This document shows positions 62,608 to 64,000 of a stretch of DNA of 64,000 bases, piece after piece. A program made the position numbers and the translations under genes. Within the stretch, counting starts at the first letter, position 1. Every line of letters begins with the position of its first letter. The notes beneath the pieces were generated by a model. It searched no databases. It was given only the letters and a program-made list of their open reading frames with translations, and had not been told where the DNA came from. This DNA is from Taeniopygia guttata (taxonomy: Eukaryota > Chordata > Aves > Passeriformes > Estrildidae): NCBI RefSeq assembly GCF_048771995.1, contig NC_133033.1:3038501-3102500 (forward strand). Direction: 5' to 3'.

Positions 62608-64000
62608 TAATTCAGTGACACAGAATTATGTAGGTTTTATTTGAAGAAATGCCATTGTGAAATACAAATTAGCAGGTTCAACAGAGCAATGATTTTAAAA
62701 AATTCTTTATTTGTGACCCTTCATGAGTCTGGCTATCTTAGCAGATAGATCTTAAAAATCTACAGTGCTTCAAAGCACACTTGTCTCTGCTAAAAAGTCC
62801 ACCCATCTCTCTGCCACTCACATCAGCTTTTTCCAATGAATTTTTCCATCACTCGAAGAAGTGTCTTTGTTTTACGTAAAGTTCAAGGTGAGATTATATT
62901 TCTTTCAGCTGGCTCTAGTTCTCCCAAGCTGTGTCAAGGCACAGCTTTCCCTCCTGCTGAACACGCAATTTTAGCTGCATTAATTGTAGGCAATTCTTAA
63001 GAAGTGCTAAAATAGGTTCCATAAATAGGGATGTTATGACCCAAGGAAATGACTCACATGGGTGGAAGGATCTCCTGCTTGTGCATCTATAACCTGGCTC
63101 TACAGAAACCGTGCAGCAAAACTCCAGAGTTCTAATCTGCCCATAATAAAGTGGTTTCATTTTGTACTTCCACTTCCACAAGGTTGGGATCCCAATAAAT
63201 GGCACAGGGCTGTGTGGTCCCATCACCTCTGCACCAGAGTCTTCATTTGTCCCCCTAAAAGGTTGTAGGAAGGGAAGTGCCACCACCTCCAGCCACAGAG
63301 AAAGAAGTGGGATGCAAAGAGGTTAAAGATTTGTGTGAGCTGGCTCAGGGATGGTGCATTGAAATCGAAATTTCAAAGCACTGAGCTAATCACTAACTTG
63401 TCCTTCTACAATAGAGCAAATGGGCTGCAGCACAGCAGTGAAAATTTGAAGGCCTTTTTGCAAAATCAGATTGAAAATCTTTTACCAATGTCTTGCTGAC
63501 CAAATTCAATGAAAAACATGTTCCTGTGGAATCTAAAGATTTCATTTACCATCTTGCCTAATTATTTTATGATGCTTTTAGATGAAATATGATTTCAAAT
63601 ACCACCTGAAATACTCCACTTTAAACACACCTTTAAAAAAAAAATACTATATTACCATCTACTTTTTTGTTCAAGTTTTGTGGGATTTGCATTTATTTTG
63701 ACTGAAGCACTCCTCTTTTTTTTGTAGGTTTTTTTTTTTTTTGCCTTTTTTTGTGCATTACGCAGTTCAGATGCATTTTAAACAGTTTCTGCTCATGTCT
63801 GAGCTCTGGTTCTGATGTGTGCAAAGAGCACGGCTGCTCTGAACCCGCCACATGTTAAAAGGATGAATATTAACTTTTGTTTTTTCAAAGTGACTCTTTA
63901 ATTGAAAAATTAAATATTTAATGAGCTATTTCCATCCAGAAGGGAGGCAGGAAAAAAAAAATCCTGTGGTTCATTCCCAAGAAAAACTCATGCTGGTGTC

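Larger units (their letters stand above)
48523..64000. other. Gene-poor stretch downstream of the FREM1-like fragments
   Basis: Contains the (TTGCC)5 repeat, one minus-strand CR1 at 53.6 kb, the weak exon-like blocks at 58.0, 61.4 and 61.9 kb and the 62.6 kb hairpin repeat. No later CSPG, Calx-beta or lectin domain of the FREM1 type was recognised. Confidence 0.5.

Noticed and set aside
62915-63286. 123-codon minus-strand frame
   Set aside because: No recognisable motif and no supporting splice or promoter signals.

Overview
The window looks like avian nuclear DNA. It is AT-rich, has no operons and very little coding sequence. At least eight truncated 3' ends of CR1 LINEs, the dominant retroposon of birds, are scattered through it in both orientations. 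Several keep the typical terminus (a 'ggtttgggttggaaggga' type motif on one strand, 'ttccaaccc...attctatgattctatg' on the other). No intact protein-coding gene, rRNA, tRNA, CpG island or CRISPR array was recognised. Nearly all six-frame reading frames of 60-130 codons look like chance frames in intergenic or intronic DNA.

Layout. 1-36.8 kb is gene-poor: diverged CR1 pieces near 2.9, 5.0, 20.3, 26.3, 28.3 and 29.5 kb, simple repeats, one orphan exon-like block with strong splice signals at 16.1 kb, an A30 tract behind an AATAAA at 17.0 kb, a (GGGAT)n array at 30.7 kb and a perfect 12-bp hairpin at 32.3 kb. 36.9-48.5 kb holds the main find: on the + strand, in N-to-C order, four fragments resembling FREM1, the FRAS1-related extracellular matrix protein. 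They are a signal-peptide and N-terminal segment at 36.9-37.1 kb, a junction of two CSPG repeats at 43.9-44.2 kb, the start of another CSPG repeat at 45.15-45.3 kb, and the end of a later CSPG repeat at 48.37-48.52 kb.

The FREM1-like locus is broken. The expected start codon reads ATA, there are in-frame stops, a one-base insertion shifts the frame in the second fragment, and a CR1 3' end has landed inside that same fragment. The last fragment is fully open and keeps consensus splice sites. The simplest reading is a decaying FREM1-family gene, probably a paralogue rather than the working FREM1 that birds are expected to keep. That last step is inference from memory of the family and needs a homology search.

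48.6-64 kb has one more CR1 at 53.6 kb, several weak exon-like blocks (58.0, 61.4 and 61.9 kb) that I could not assign to a gene, and short repeats. Protein comparisons here come from recognition of family motifs and not from a database search.
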